Source: Candidatus Avipropionibacterium avicola
Lineage (GTDB): Bacteria; Actinomycetota; Actinomycetes; Propionibacteriales; Propionibacteriaceae
Assembly: GCA_018715445.1 (NCBI GenBank)
Contig: DVLP01000368.1
Span: forward strand, 1-13,988
Length of the DNA stretch: 13,988 nt
Direction of reading: 5' to 3'
Shown here: piece after piece, positions 1-7,098 of the stretch
Numbering within the stretch: position 1 is the first letter of the stretch
Layout of the letters: each line of letters begins with the position of its first letter
Program-made: the position numbers and the translations under genes
The notes under the pieces: model-generated
What the model was told of the DNA's origin: nothing
The model's database searches: none
The model's input: the letters and a program-made list of their open reading frames with translations, nothing else

Positions 1-278
1 TGGATGTGAACGAGGCACTGGACATCCTGCGGTTCGCCCCGCAGGCCGCCAGCGAGCCCGTCTACAAGGTCGTCGCCAGCGCGGTCGCCAATGCCGAGTC
101 CAACGAGAACCTGCGTGCCGACGACCTGTACCTGTCCCAGGCGTTCGTCGACGAGGGTGTGACCATGCGTCGCATCCGTGCCCGGGCCAAGGGCTCGGCG
201 TCGCGCATCCTGAAGCGGGGCAGCCACATCACCGTGGTGGTCGAACCGCGGTCCAACGACACCAAGAAGGGGGCCTGA
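1..278 (+). CDS. rplV: 50S ribosomal protein L22 (uL22), 5'-truncated
   Basis: This is the C-terminal part of uL22, a large-subunit protein that binds 23S rRNA and whose long beta-hairpin lines the peptide exit tunnel. About 91 residues are visible. The start lies before base 1; the in-frame GTG at base 6 is an internal valine, not the start. The visible segment has the family features [19 protein letters not shown], the [17 protein letters not shown] hairpin and tip region, and the terminal ITVVVEP strand. The stop is TGA at 276-278, and rpsC starts three bases later, as in other S10 operons. The family is usually about 110-130 residues, so roughly 20-40 residues are missing. Identification is secure from both sequence and position. 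Confidence 0.96.
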   Translation, partial: DVNEALDILRFAPQAASEPVYKVVASAVANAESNENLRADDLYLSQAFVDEGVTMRRIRARAKGSASRILKRGSHITVVVEPRSNDTKKGA

Positions 279-281
279 GCC

Positions 282-1106
282 ATGGGGCAGAAGATCCATC
301 CGAACGGCTTCCGGCTGGGCGTCACGACCGACCACACCAGTCGCTGGTACGCCGAGAAGAGCTACGCCGAGTACGTGGGCGAGGACGCCAAGATCCGTGA
401 GCTGCTGACCAAGCGCCTGGTGCGCGCCGGCCTCAGCTCCACCGAGATCGAGCGGACCCGCGACCGCGTGCGCATCGACCTCTACGCCGCCCGTCCGGGC
501 ATCGTCATCGGGCGCAACGGCGCCGAGGCCGAGCGTCTGCGTGGCGACCTCGAGAAGCTGACCGGCAAGCAGGTCCAGCTGAACATCCTCGAGGTCAAGA
601 ACACCGAGATCGACGCCCAGCTGGTCGCCCAGGGCATCGCCGAGCAGCTGAGCGCCCGCGTGGCGTTCCGCCGTGCGATGCGCAAGGCCCAGCAGTCCGC
701 GATGCGCGCCGGTGCCCAGGGCATCCGGATCCAGTGCTCCGGTCGTCTCGGCGGCGCCGAGATGAGCCGCTCGGAGTTCTACCGCGAAGGTCGCGTCCCG
801 CTGCACACGCTGCGCGCCGACGTCGACTACGGACTCTTCGAGGCCCGGACCGCGTACGGCCACATCGGCGTCAAGGTCTGGATCTACAAGGGTGACGTCT
901 CCGGTACCCGCGCCGAGCGCGCTGCGCAGAAGGCTGCTCGCAACGCGAGCACCGGACGCCAGCGCGGCGGTGGCCGCCGTCCGGCCCGGGGCGATCGCCC
1001 CGAGCGTGGAGGACGTCGTCGCGCCGAGGAGCGCACTGACACCACTGCCGCCCCTGCAGCCGAGACCCCGGCTGCCGAGGCGACGAGCAACGAACAGGGG
1101 GCATGA
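282..1106 (+). CDS. rpsC: 30S ribosomal protein S3 (uS3)
   Basis: uS3 sits on the small-subunit head at the mRNA entry channel. The 274-residue product opens with the canonical [15 protein letters not shown] type-2 KH domain follows, with the GxxG loop GRNG at residues 77-80 preceded by RPGIVI. The C-terminal S3 domain contains [19 protein letters not shown] and the VKVWIYKG strand. From about residue 209 a low-complexity tail begins: first Arg/Gly-rich, then Ala/Glu/Thr-rich. Such tails are common in actinobacterial uS3 and make it longer than the E. coli protein (about 233). The ATG follows rplV by three bases, with a purine-rich AAGGGGG just upstream. The TGA stop overlaps an ATG at 1103 that is probably not the rplP start. 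Confidence 0.98.
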   Translation: MGQKIHPNGFRLGVTTDHTSRWYAEKSYAEYVGEDAKIRELLTKRLVRAGLSSTEIERTRDRVRIDLYAARPGIVIGRNGAEAERLRGDLEKLTGKQVQLNILEVKNTEIDAQLVAQGIAEQLSARVAFRRAMRKAQQSAMRAGAQGIRIQCSGRLGGAEMSRSEFYREGRVPLHTLRADVDYGLFEARTAYGHIGVKVWIYKGDVSGTRAERAAQKAARNASTGRQRGGGRRPARGDRPERGGRRRAEERTDTTAAPAAETPAAEATSNEQGA

Positions 1107-1111
1107 CCGCG

Positions 1112-1531
1112 ATGCTGATCCCTCGCAAGGTCAAGTACCGCAAGCAGCACCACCCCAAGCGGACTGGCATGGCCAAGGGCGGGACGTCGATCTCGTTCGG
1201 TGAGTACGGCGTCCAGGCCGTCACCGGCGGCTACCTGACGAACCGTCAGATCGAGTCGGCCCGTATCGCCATGACCCGTCACATGAAGCGTGGTGGCAAG
1301 GTCTGGATCAACGTCTTCCCGGACCGCCCGCTGACCAAGAAGCCGGCCGAGACCCGCATGGGTTCGGGCAAGGGCTCGCCCGAGTGGTGGGTCGCGAACA
1401 TCAAGCCCGGTCGGGTGTTGTTCGAGCTTGCCGGTGTCGACGAGGAGACGGCCCGTGAGGCCATCCGCCTGGCGATCCACAAGTTGCCGATGAAAGCACG
1501 TTTGATCAAGCGAGAGGGAGGTGACATCTGA
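1112..1531 (+). CDS. rplP: 50S ribosomal protein L16 (uL16)
   Basis: uL16 binds 23S rRNA near the A-site and peptidyl-transferase region and is needed for late large-subunit assembly. I place the start at ATG 1112, giving 139 residues beginning [17 protein letters not shown], the family's usual N-terminus and length. The frame is also open from ATG 1103 (adding MTA) in an ATGA overlap with rpsC. However, the AGGGGG at 1096-1101 lies only one base before that codon, against ten bases before 1112. Signature segments are [36 protein letters not shown] and the C-terminal [13 protein letters not shown]. The TGA stop overlaps the rpmC ATG by one base, suggesting coupled translation. Confidence 0.96.
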   Translation: MLIPRKVKYRKQHHPKRTGMAKGGTSISFGEYGVQAVTGGYLTNRQIESARIAMTRHMKRGGKVWINVFPDRPLTKKPAETRMGSGKGSPEWWVANIKPGRVLFELAGVDEETAREAIRLAIHKLPMKARLIKREGGDI

Positions 1532-1782
1532 TGGCGACCCTGAAGGCCAACGAGCTGCGCAACCTCAGCAGCGCTGAGCTCAACACCAAGGTCGTGGAAC
1601 TGAAGGAGGAGCTGTTCACGCTCCGATTCCAGGCTGCCACCGGCCAGCTCGAGTCACACGGTCGGCTGCGCGCGGTCCGCAAGGACATCGCCCGGGTGTA
1701 CACCGTGCTGTCGGAGCGTGCCATCGGCATCGTCTCCGAACCTGACGACGTCACCGAGTCCGAGACCACGAAGAAGAAGTGA
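1531..1782 (+). CDS. rpmC: 50S ribosomal protein L29 (uL29)
   Basis: uL29 is a small helical-hairpin protein near the peptide exit site, where it helps form the docking surface for signal recognition particle and trigger factor. The 83-residue product has the two-helix pattern: [20 protein letters not shown], then [18 protein letters not shown] and YTVLSER. An extra C-terminal tail of about 15 residues ends in Thr/Lys. The ATG overlaps the rplP stop (TGATG). It is preceded by a GGAGGTGA at 1517-1524, a perfect anti-Shine-Dalgarno match with six-base spacing and one of the strongest ribosome binding sites in this operon. Confidence 0.97.
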   Translation: MATLKANELRNLSSAELNTKVVELKEELFTLRFQAATGQLESHGRLRAVRKDIARVYTVLSERAIGIVSEPDDVTESETTKKK

Positions 1783-1784
1783 CC

Positions 1785-2114
1785 ATGAGCGAAACCCAGG
1801 TCGAGAACAACGATGCCATCGACGCCGACGAGGCGTTGAACGCGATCTCCCACTCCGACAGCAGCCGCGGGCGCCGCAAGGTCCGCATGGGCCTCGTCGT
1901 CAGCGACAAGATGGACAAGACCATCGTCGTCGCCGTGGAGGACCGCAAGAAGCACGCGCTGTACGGCAAGGTGCTGCGGACCACGCTGCGCCTGAAGGTG
2001 CACGACGAGGCCAACGAGGCCGGGATCGGTGACCGCGTCGTGGTCATGGAGACCCGTCCGCTGTCGGCCACCAAGCGCTGGCGTCTCGTGCAGATCGTCG
2101 AGAAGGCCAAGTAA
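1785..2114 (+). CDS. rpsQ: 30S ribosomal protein S17 (uS17)
   Basis: uS17 is an early-assembling OB-fold protein binding 16S rRNA helices 7 and 11. From ATG 1785 the product is 109 residues. The core starts near residue 29 with [19 protein letters not shown], continues with [19 protein letters not shown], and ends with [21 protein letters not shown]. The first 28 residues are an acidic extension rich in Asp, Glu, Asn and Ser, absent from the 84-95 residue forms seen in most bacteria. A GTG at 1779 would extend the frame by two residues and overlap the rpmC stop. I prefer the ATG, in the TGACCATG arrangement also seen at rplR and rplO. rpsQ is classically the last gene of the S10 operon. Confidence 0.96.
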   Translation: MSETQVENNDAIDADEALNAISHSDSSRGRRKVRMGLVVSDKMDKTIVVAVEDRKKHALYGKVLRTTLRLKVHDEANEAGIGDRVVVMETRPLSATKRWRLVQIVEKAK

Positions 2115-2134
2115 CCCATATCCGTTCCACCAGG

Positions 2135-2150
2135 CCCCGCCGCGGCGGGG
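2135..2150. promoter_or_regulatory. 16-base perfect palindrome in the rpsQ-rplN gap
   Basis: The sequence ccccgccgcggcgggg reads the same on both strands. In RNA it can form a six-base-pair stem with a CGCG tetraloop. It sits in the 64-base gap at the classical S10/spc operon boundary, upstream of the rplN ribosome binding site AGGAG (2167-2171). No T-run follows, so a canonical intrinsic terminator is unlikely. A weak attenuator, an RNA processing site or a protein-binding site are possible; the function is inferred from position only. Confidence 0.4.
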
Positions 2151-2178
2151 GACCAGTGAGACAACCAGGAGATAACAG

Positions 2179-2550
2179 ATGATCCAGCAGGAGTCGCGAC
2201 TGAAGGTCGCCGACAACACGGGAGCCAAGGAGATCTTGTGCATCCGCGTGCTCGGCGGGTCCCAGCGTCGCTACGCCGGCATCGGTGACACCATCGTGGC
2301 CACCGTCAAGGACGCCATCCCGGGCGGAAACGTCAAGAAGGGTGAGATCGTCAAGGCCGTCGTGGTCCGTACCGTGAAGCAGCGCCGTCGTCCCGACGGC
2401 TCGTACATCAAGTTCGACGAGAACGCCGCCGTGATCCTGCGGGCCGAGGGCTCCGAGCCCCGTGGCACCCGCATCTTCGGTCCGGTCGGTCGTGAGCTGC
2501 GTGAGAAGAAGTTCATGCGCATCGTCTCGCTCGCCCCGGAGGTGATCTGA
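2179..2550 (+). CDS. rplN: 50S ribosomal protein L14 (uL14)
   Basis: uL14 is a beta-barrel protein at the subunit interface. It contributes to intersubunit bridges and is the docking site for the silencing factor RsfS. The 123-residue product starts [19 protein letters not shown], as the family does. It carries the L14 signature around [15 protein letters not shown] and [16 protein letters not shown], and ends [12 protein letters not shown]. The start is well supported by AGGAG at 2167-2171 with seven-base spacing. It is the first gene of the spc half of the cluster, and its 3' end contains the ribosome binding site of rplX. Confidence 0.98.
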   Translation: MIQQESRLKVADNTGAKEILCIRVLGGSQRRYAGIGDTIVATVKDAIPGGNVKKGEIVKAVVVRTVKQRRRPDGSYIKFDENAAVILRAEGSEPRGTRIFGPVGRELREKKFMRIVSLAPEVI

Positions 2551-2551
2551 C

Positions 2552-2965
2552 ATGCCACGGCAGTCCAAGAAGTTCCAGGGCCCGAAGAAGCCGGGCCAGA
2601 ACAAGTTGCACGTCAAGAAGGGTGACAAGGTCAAGGTCATCGCTGGCAAGGACAAGGGACTGGTCGGCGAGATCATCGCCGTCTACCCCGAGCGCCAGAA
2701 GGTGACCGTCCAGGGCGCCAACGTGATCACCCGTCACCTGCGCGACCAGCAGGGCCAGGGTTCGAACACCCAGGGCGGCATCGTGACCTACGAGGCGCCG
2801 ATCCACGTGTCGAACGTCCAGCTCGTCGTGACGGTCGACGGTGAAGAGGTCGCCACCCGAGTCGGTTACAACCGGGTCGAGGTCACCAAGAAGCGCGCCG
2901 ACGGGTCGGAGTACTCCGCCTTCCGTTCGGTCCGCGTCGCTCGCAAGACCGGAGAGGAAATCTGA
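2552..2965 (+). CDS. rplX: 50S ribosomal protein L24 (uL24)
   Basis: uL24 is one of the two initiator proteins of large-subunit assembly and binds the 5' domain of 23S rRNA. The 137-residue product contains an N-terminal KOW motif ([20 protein letters not shown]), then [14 protein letters not shown] and the conserved [18 protein letters not shown]. The C-terminal part carries the [11 protein letters not shown] and [12 protein letters not shown] segments. It is longer than the roughly 104-residue E. coli form, in both the leading basic stretch ([18 protein letters not shown]) and the tail. The ATG lies one base after the rplN stop and is served by GGAGGTGAT at 2538-2546. The stop overlaps the rplE start. 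Confidence 0.97.
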   Translation: MPRQSKKFQGPKKPGQNKLHVKKGDKVKVIAGKDKGLVGEIIAVYPERQKVTVQGANVITRHLRDQQGQGSNTQGGIVTYEAPIHVSNVQLVVTVDGEEVATRVGYNRVEVTKKRADGSEYSAFRSVRVARKTGEEI

Positions 2966-3537
2966 TGTCGGCCGCCACCACCGAGGCGTCTGTCGCTCCG
3001 CGACTGAAGGCCCAGTACCGCGAGGACGTCGTCGCGAAGTTGCAGGAGGAGTTCTCCTACGCCAACGCGATGCAGGTCCCCGGTCTGGTCAAGATCGTGG
3101 TCAACATGGGTGTCGGCGAGGCAGCTCGCGACTCCAAGCTGATCGACGGTGCCGTCAAGGACCTCACTGCGATCACCGGTCAGAAGCCGCAGGTCAGCCG
3201 TGCCCGCAAGTCGATCGCGCAGTTCAAGCTGCGTGAGGGCATGCCGATCGGTTGCCACGTCACCCTGCGCGGGACCCGCATGTGGGAGTTCGCCGACCGG
3301 CTGATCACCCTGGCCCTGCCCCGGATCCGTGACTTCCGCGGTCTGTCGCCGAAGCAGTTCGACGGCAACGGCAACTACACCTTCGGTCTCAACGAGCAGG
3401 TCATGTTCCACGAGATCGACCAGGACAAGATCGACCGGGTGCGCGGAATGGACATCACCTTCGTCACCTCGGCCACCACCGACGACGAGGGCCGGGCGCT
3501 GCTGAAGCACCTCGGCATGCCTTTCCAGCAGAACTGA
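2965..3537 (+). CDS. rplE: 50S ribosomal protein L5 (uL5)
   Basis: uL5 binds 5S rRNA with uL18 and forms part of the central protuberance. The 190-residue product has the family signature [19 protein letters not shown]. It also has the [18 protein letters not shown] loop, which contacts P-site tRNA, and the C-terminal [20 protein letters not shown]. The leader [20 protein letters not shown] is slightly longer than in E. coli L5. The ATG overlaps the rplX TGA (TGATG), with GAGAGGAA upstream, pointing to coupled translation. The partner genes rplR and rpsE lie further down the same cluster. Confidence 0.98.
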   Translation: MSAATTEASVAPRLKAQYREDVVAKLQEEFSYANAMQVPGLVKIVVNMGVGEAARDSKLIDGAVKDLTAITGQKPQVSRARKSIAQFKLREGMPIGCHVTLRGTRMWEFADRLITLALPRIRDFRGLSPKQFDGNGNYTFGLNEQVMFHEIDQDKIDRVRGMDITFVTSATTDDEGRALLKHLGMPFQQN

Positions 3538-3550
3538 GCAAGGAGCACCC

Positions 3551-3736
3551 ATGGCCAAGACAGCCCTGAAGGTCAAGCAGAGCCGCAAGCCGAAGTTCGC
3601 CGTTCGCGGCTACACCCGCTGCCAGAAGTGCGGCCGGCCCAAGGCCGTGTTCCGCAAGTTCGGTCTGTGCCGCGTGTGCCTGCGGATGCTGGCCCACCGC
3701 GGCGAGCTGCCCGGAGTCACCAAGTCGTCCTGGTGA
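3551..3736 (+). CDS. rpsN: 30S ribosomal protein S14, zinc-binding type (uS14, type Z)
   Basis: This 61-residue protein of the small-subunit head is the short, zinc-dependent (C+) form of uS14. Four cysteines, C24, C27, C40 and C43, make the CxxC-x12-CxxC zinc knuckle in [19 protein letters not shown] and the following RVC. The C-terminus [13 protein letters not shown] matches the type Z family. AAGGAG at 3540-3545 with five-base spacing supports the ATG. Many Actinobacteria also keep a longer, zinc-independent paralogue elsewhere under Zur control; whether this genome does cannot be seen here. A loose 112-base gap follows. Confidence 0.98.
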   Translation: MAKTALKVKQSRKPKFAVRGYTRCQKCGRPKAVFRKFGLCRVCLRMLAHRGELPGVTKSSW

Positions 3737-3771
3737 GCACCGGACGTCCTGACCGCACAACAACATTTTCC

Positions 3772-3787
3772 GGGTCCGTACGGACCC
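3772..3787. promoter_or_regulatory. 16-base perfect palindrome in the rpsN-rpsH gap
   Basis: The sequence gggtccgtacggaccc is fully self-complementary. It lies in the 112-base rpsN-rpsH spacer, the longest gap within the ribosomal cluster. A locally A/T-richer stretch (caacaacattttcc) precedes it. It could be a dimeric repressor site, a mid-operon attenuator or an RNA-processing stem. In E. coli, uS8 (product of the next gene) represses the spc operon by binding its mRNA, so an autoregulatory role is conceivable, but this element does not obviously mimic the S8 rRNA site. No convincing -35/-10 pair was found. Confidence 0.4.
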
Positions 3788-3848
3788 TCACCGAACGTGA
3801 CAGGTCTGCAGAGCAGAAACCGGCACGAGAAAGAAGTTGGCACCAGCC

Positions 3849-4256
3849 ATGACGATGACTGATCCGATCGCAGACATGCTGACGCGTCTGCGCAACGCCA
3901 ATCAGGCGTTCCACGACTCGACCTCGATGCCTCACAGCAAGATCAAGGCCGGGATCGCCGAGATTCTCACCGCCCAGGGCTACATCAGCTCGTACGAGGT
4001 GGTGGAACCGGCCGAGGGCGAGGTGGGCAAGACCCTCACCATCACCCTGAAGTACGGCCAGAGCCGCGAGCGCTCGATCGCCGGACTCCGCCGGATCTCC
4101 AAGCCCGGCCTGCGGGTCTACGCGAAGTCGACCAACCTGCCCAAGGTGCTGGGTGGTCTCGGCGTCGCGATCATCTCGACCTCCAAGGGTCTGCTGACCG
4201 ACAAAGACGCACACAGGCAGGGCGTGGGTGGGGAAGTCCTCGCCTACGTCTGGTGA
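3849..4256 (+). CDS. rpsH: 30S ribosomal protein S8 (uS8)
   Basis: uS8 is a primary binder of the central domain of 16S rRNA and, in E. coli, a translational repressor of the spc operon. The 135-residue product starts [20 protein letters not shown], the usual actinobacterial N-terminus. It continues with [12 protein letters not shown] and the C-terminal domain [19 protein letters not shown], and ends with the family signature [14 protein letters not shown] 3849 is chosen over ATG 3855, and over a TTG at 3837 that would add four non-conserved residues. The ribosome binding site is only moderate, a purine-rich AGAAAGAAG about 12 bases upstream. Confidence 0.96.
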   Translation: MTMTDPIADMLTRLRNANQAFHDSTSMPHSKIKAGIAEILTAQGYISSYEVVEPAEGEVGKTLTITLKYGQSRERSIAGLRRISKPGLRVYAKSTNLPKVLGGLGVAIISTSKGLLTDKDAHRQGVGGEVLAYVW

Positions 4257-4283
4257 GCTGCGGCGGACACGAGAGGACTGACA

Positions 4284-4826
<543 letters not shown>

Positions 4827-4828
4827 CC

Positions 4829-5212
4829 ATGGCCATTTCGTTGTCGCCCCGCAAGGGGCAGGCCACCAAGGCCGCATCCCGTACCCGTCGCCAGATCCGT
4901 GGTCGCAAGAAGATCCAGGGCAGTGCCGAGCGTCCTCGCTTGGTCGTCACCCGGTCCTCGCGTCACGTGTTCGCCCAGGTGATCGACGATCGAGCCGGCC
5001 GCACGCTGGCCTCGGCCTCGACCATGGAGGCGGACCTGCGTGCCGCCGACGGTGACAAGACCGCCAAGGCGAAGGAAGTCGGGCAGAAGCTCGGCGAGCG
5101 CGCCAAGGCAGCAGGTGTCGAGAAGGTCGTCTTCGACCGCGCCGGCAACAAGTACCACGGACGGATCGCAGCACTGGCAGACGGTGCCCGCGAAGCCGGA
5201 CTGAATCTGTGA
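4829..5212 (+). CDS. rplR: 50S ribosomal protein L18 (uL18)
   Basis: uL18 binds 5S rRNA together with uL5 in the central protuberance. From ATG 4829 the product is 127 residues. It has a basic N-terminal arm ([14 protein letters not shown]), the [19 protein letters not shown] core, and the C-terminal signature [20 protein letters not shown] followed by [12 protein letters not shown] at 4823 overlapping the rplF stop would add two residues. I prefer the ATG because [10 protein letters not shown] looks like a native N-terminus and the same spacing recurs at other junctions in this cluster. Confidence 0.97.
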   Translation: MAISLSPRKGQATKAASRTRRQIRGRKKIQGSAERPRLVVTRSSRHVFAQVIDDRAGRTLASASTMEADLRAADGDKTAKAKEVGQKLGERAKAAGVEKVVFDRAGNKYHGRIAALADGAREAGLNL

Positions 5213-5234
5213 TCGACGGAAGGAAACAGAAGCG

Positions 5235-5837
5235 ATGAGTGGAACCCAGCAGCGCGGCAGTGGCCGCAGCGGCGGGGAGCGTCGCGGCCGGGACGACCGT
5301 CGTGGCCAGCGCGAGGAGAAGAGCCAGTTCCTCGAGCGCGTCGTGGCGATCAACCGTGTGGCCAAGGTCGTGAAGGGTGGACGTCGGTTCAGCTTCACCG
5401 CCCTGGTCGTGGTCGGCGACGGTGACGGCACCGTGGGTGTCGGGTACGGCAAGGCCAAGGAGGTGCCCGCGGCGATTGCCAAGGGTGTCGAGGAGGCCAA
5501 GAAGAACTTCTTCCGTGTCCCGCGTGTCCAGGGCACCATCCCGCACCCTGTGCAGGGTGAGAAGGCCGCTGGTGTGGTCATGCTGCGTCCGGCCTCGGCC
5601 GGTACCGGTGTGATTGCCGGTGGGCCGGCCCGTGCGGTGCTCGAGTGCGCCGGCATCACCGACGTGCTGTCGAAGTCGCTCGGCTCGGCGAACTCGATCA
5701 ACGTGCTCCATGCGACCGTTGAAGCCCTCCAGATGCTCGAGCAGCCCGAGGAGGTGGCCCGTCGTCGTGGGCTGCCCGTCGAGGACGTCGCCCCGGCGGC
5801 ACTGCTCAAGGCGGCCAAGGAAGGAGTGGCCAGCTGA
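5235..5837 (+). CDS. rpsE: 30S ribosomal protein S5 (uS5)
   Basis: uS5 lines the mRNA entry channel and influences decoding accuracy; altered forms in E. coli give ram or spectinomycin-resistance phenotypes. The 200-residue product has a Gly/Arg/Ser-rich leader of about 30 residues. The double-stranded RNA-binding-like domain follows ([20 protein letters not shown], then the [18 protein letters not shown] loop). The C-terminal domain contains [13 protein letters not shown] and [25 protein letters not shown] upstream supports the ATG. The TGA overlaps the rpmD ATG by one base, with AAGGAAGGAG inside the 3' end of rpsE. Confidence 0.98.
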   Translation: MSGTQQRGSGRSGGERRGRDDRRGQREEKSQFLERVVAINRVAKVVKGGRRFSFTALVVVGDGDGTVGVGYGKAKEVPAAIAKGVEEAKKNFFRVPRVQGTIPHPVQGEKAAGVVMLRPASAGTGVIAGGPARAVLECAGITDVLSKSLGSANSINVLHATVEALQMLEQPEEVARRRGLPVEDVAPAALLKAAKEGVAS

Positions 5838-6019
5838 TGGCACGCCTGAAGATCAGCCAGGTCAAGTCCGGCATTGGCTACAAGGAGAACCAGAAGCAGA
5901 CCCTGCGGTCCCTCGGACTCAAGCGCGTCGGTGACGTCGTCGCTCAGGAGGATCGTCCGGAGATCCGCGGGATGATCAACACGGTGTCCCACCTGGTCAC
6001 CGTCGAGGAGGTCGACTGA
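5837..6019 (+). CDS. rpmD: 50S ribosomal protein L30 (uL30)
   Basis: uL30 is a small alpha/beta protein on the large-subunit surface. The 60-residue product, the normal bacterial length, contains [20 protein letters not shown] and the conserved [12 protein letters not shown], followed by [20 protein letters not shown]. It starts in a TGATG overlap with rpsE and ends two bases before rplO. Its 3' end carries GGAGGT (6007-6012), which serves rplO. Confidence 0.97.
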   Translation: MARLKISQVKSGIGYKENQKQTLRSLGLKRVGDVVAQEDRPEIRGMINTVSHLVTVEEVD

Positions 6020-6021
6020 CC

Positions 6022-6486
6022 ATGGCCAATTCCGAGGAATCGGCCGGGATCCTGAAGGTCCACGACCTGCGTCCTGCCCCCGGTGCCAAGACCGCGAAGA
6101 CCCGTGTGGGTCGCGGTGAGGCCTCGAAGGGCAAGACCGCCGGTCGCGGCACCAAGGGCACCGGCGCACGCAAGAACGTGCCCGTCGGGTTCGAGGGCGG
6201 CCAGATGCCGATGCAGCGGCGCCTGCCGAAGCTCAAGGGCTTCAAGAACCCCTTCCGCACCGAGTACCAGGTCGTCAACCTGGACCGGATCGGTTCGCTG
6301 TTCCCCGAGGGTGGCGAGATCGGCCTGCCCGAGCTCGTGGCCGCCGGTGCGGTCCGTCCGGGTCACCTGGTGAAGGTGCTCGGCGAGGGCGAGATCACCG
6401 TGGCCGTGCAGGTCTCGGCGCACAAGTTCTCGGCCAGCGCCAAGGAGAAGATCGAGAAGGCGGGCGGTTCGGTCACCCAGCTGTGA
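6022..6486 (+). CDS. rplO: 50S ribosomal protein L15 (uL15)
   Basis: uL15 is a late-assembly large-subunit protein with a long, basic N-terminal extension that penetrates the rRNA. The 154-residue product shows the glycine-rich arm ([19 protein letters not shown]) and the signature [18 protein letters not shown]. The C-terminal globular part ends [25 protein letters not shown] at 6007-6012 with nine-base spacing supports the ATG. It is the last gene of the cluster here. In many bacteria secY follows directly, but in this window a strong terminator hairpin and unrelated genes follow instead. Confidence 0.98.
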   Translation: MANSEESAGILKVHDLRPAPGAKTAKTRVGRGEASKGKTAGRGTKGTGARKNVPVGFEGGQMPMQRRLPKLKGFKNPFRTEYQVVNLDRIGSLFPEGGEIGLPELVAAGAVRPGHLVKVLGEGEITVAVQVSAHKFSASAKEKIEKAGGSVTQL

Positions 6487-6504
6487 CCTGATCCCGTACG
6501 CCAC

Positions 6505-6539
6505 ACGAGGGCGGTTCCCCACCGGGGAGCCGCCCTCGT
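6505..6539. terminator. Bidirectional intrinsic-terminator-like hairpin after rplO
   Basis: A 16-base-pair stem (acgagggcggttcccc paired with ggggagccgccctcgt, one G-T wobble) closes on a three-base loop, ACC. It starts 19 bases after the rplO stop. No long T-run follows (TTCGCG), which is usual for terminators in high-GC Actinobacteria. It lies between the convergent rplO and VOC genes and could stop transcription from both sides. It marks the end of the ribosomal operon in this genome. Confidence 0.85.
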
Positions 6540-6573
6540 TCGCGTCTGTCAACGGATCCGGGGCGAGGCGGCG

Positions 6574-6936
6574 TCAGTCGACCGGAGCGACCCGGATCCG
6601 GTTGCCGTCCGGATCGGCGACCACGAAGGTCGGACCGAAGACGGCGTCGCGTAGGGGCTCCACCACCGCGACGTCGAGCTCGGCCCAGGCGTCCAGGTGG
6701 GCCTCGATGGCTGCTCGGCCACCGGTGAGGGTGAGGCAGACTTCGCTGACCCGGGGCAGGTCCGGGGTCGGGACGGTGTCGCCACCGATCCACAGCGAGA
6801 GCTTCACCTGCTCGTCGAGCGGGAAGGTGACGAACCCGGGGGTGACGAAGTCCGGGTCGAGCCCCAGGAGGGCGCGATAGAGCTCGGTGCTCCGGGTGAT
6901 GTCGGTGACGTAGACGATGAACTGGGTGGCTGGCAC
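6574..6936 (-). CDS. VOC-fold (glyoxalase/bleomycin-resistance-like) protein
   Basis: The 120-residue product has the single-domain vicinal-oxygen-chelate fold pattern. The N-terminal motif is TQFIVYVTDITRSTELYRAL, with LGLDPDF next, a central SEVCLTLTG strand and an AIEAHLDAWAEL helix. It ends with the typical VADPDGNRIRVAPVD. The family includes glyoxalases, dioxygenases and antibiotic-binding proteins; members this small usually act as dimers, and the substrate cannot be told from sequence. The start is GTG at 6936, chosen because AGGAG lies seven bases upstream and the protein then begins exactly at the first VOC strand. The frame stays open far upstream, but that extension runs antisense through the neighbouring lipoprotein gene and is not credible. 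Confidence 0.88.
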   Translation of the reverse strand: MPATQFIVYVTDITRSTELYRALLGLDPDFVTPGFVTFPLDEQVKLSLWIGGDTVPTPDLPRVSEVCLTLTGGRAAIEAHLDAWAELDVAVVEPLRDAVFGPTFVVADPDGNRIRVAPVD

Positions 6937-7046
6937 GGGATTGCTCCTGGTGTGTCGGGGATCCGGACGTCCATCACGATCAGCCCCGTACCGGTCAGTT
7001 CCTGTCCGCTGGAGAAGTTGTCCACAGATTTCGTCCGGACCCACCG

Positions 7047-7058
7047 CGGGACGTCCCG
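7047..7058. promoter_or_regulatory. Palindrome in the VOC-lipoprotein divergent promoter region
   Basis: The perfect 12-base palindrome cgggacgtcccg lies in the 162-base gap between the divergent VOC and lipoprotein genes, about 40 bases before the lipoprotein ATG. A second short palindrome, gtccggac, lies just upstream (7033-7040). A TAGCGT at 7065-7070 fits the TANNNT -10 pattern for the lipoprotein gene, with no clear -35. An operator role is plausible from placement but unproven. Confidence 0.3.
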
Positions 7059-7098
7059 GCTGGCTAGCGTGAGGCTCGTCCCGATGGAGAGGTGTCCC

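Noticed and set aside
3737..3848. A sigma-70-type promoter in the rpsN-rpsH gap
   Set aside because: The A/T-richer stretch around 3759-3769 was examined, but no hexamer pair with acceptable spacing was found.
6697..7098. Upstream extension of the lipoprotein reading frame
   Set aside because: The extension runs antisense through the VOC gene and would bury the signal peptide and lipobox, which must be near the N-terminus.
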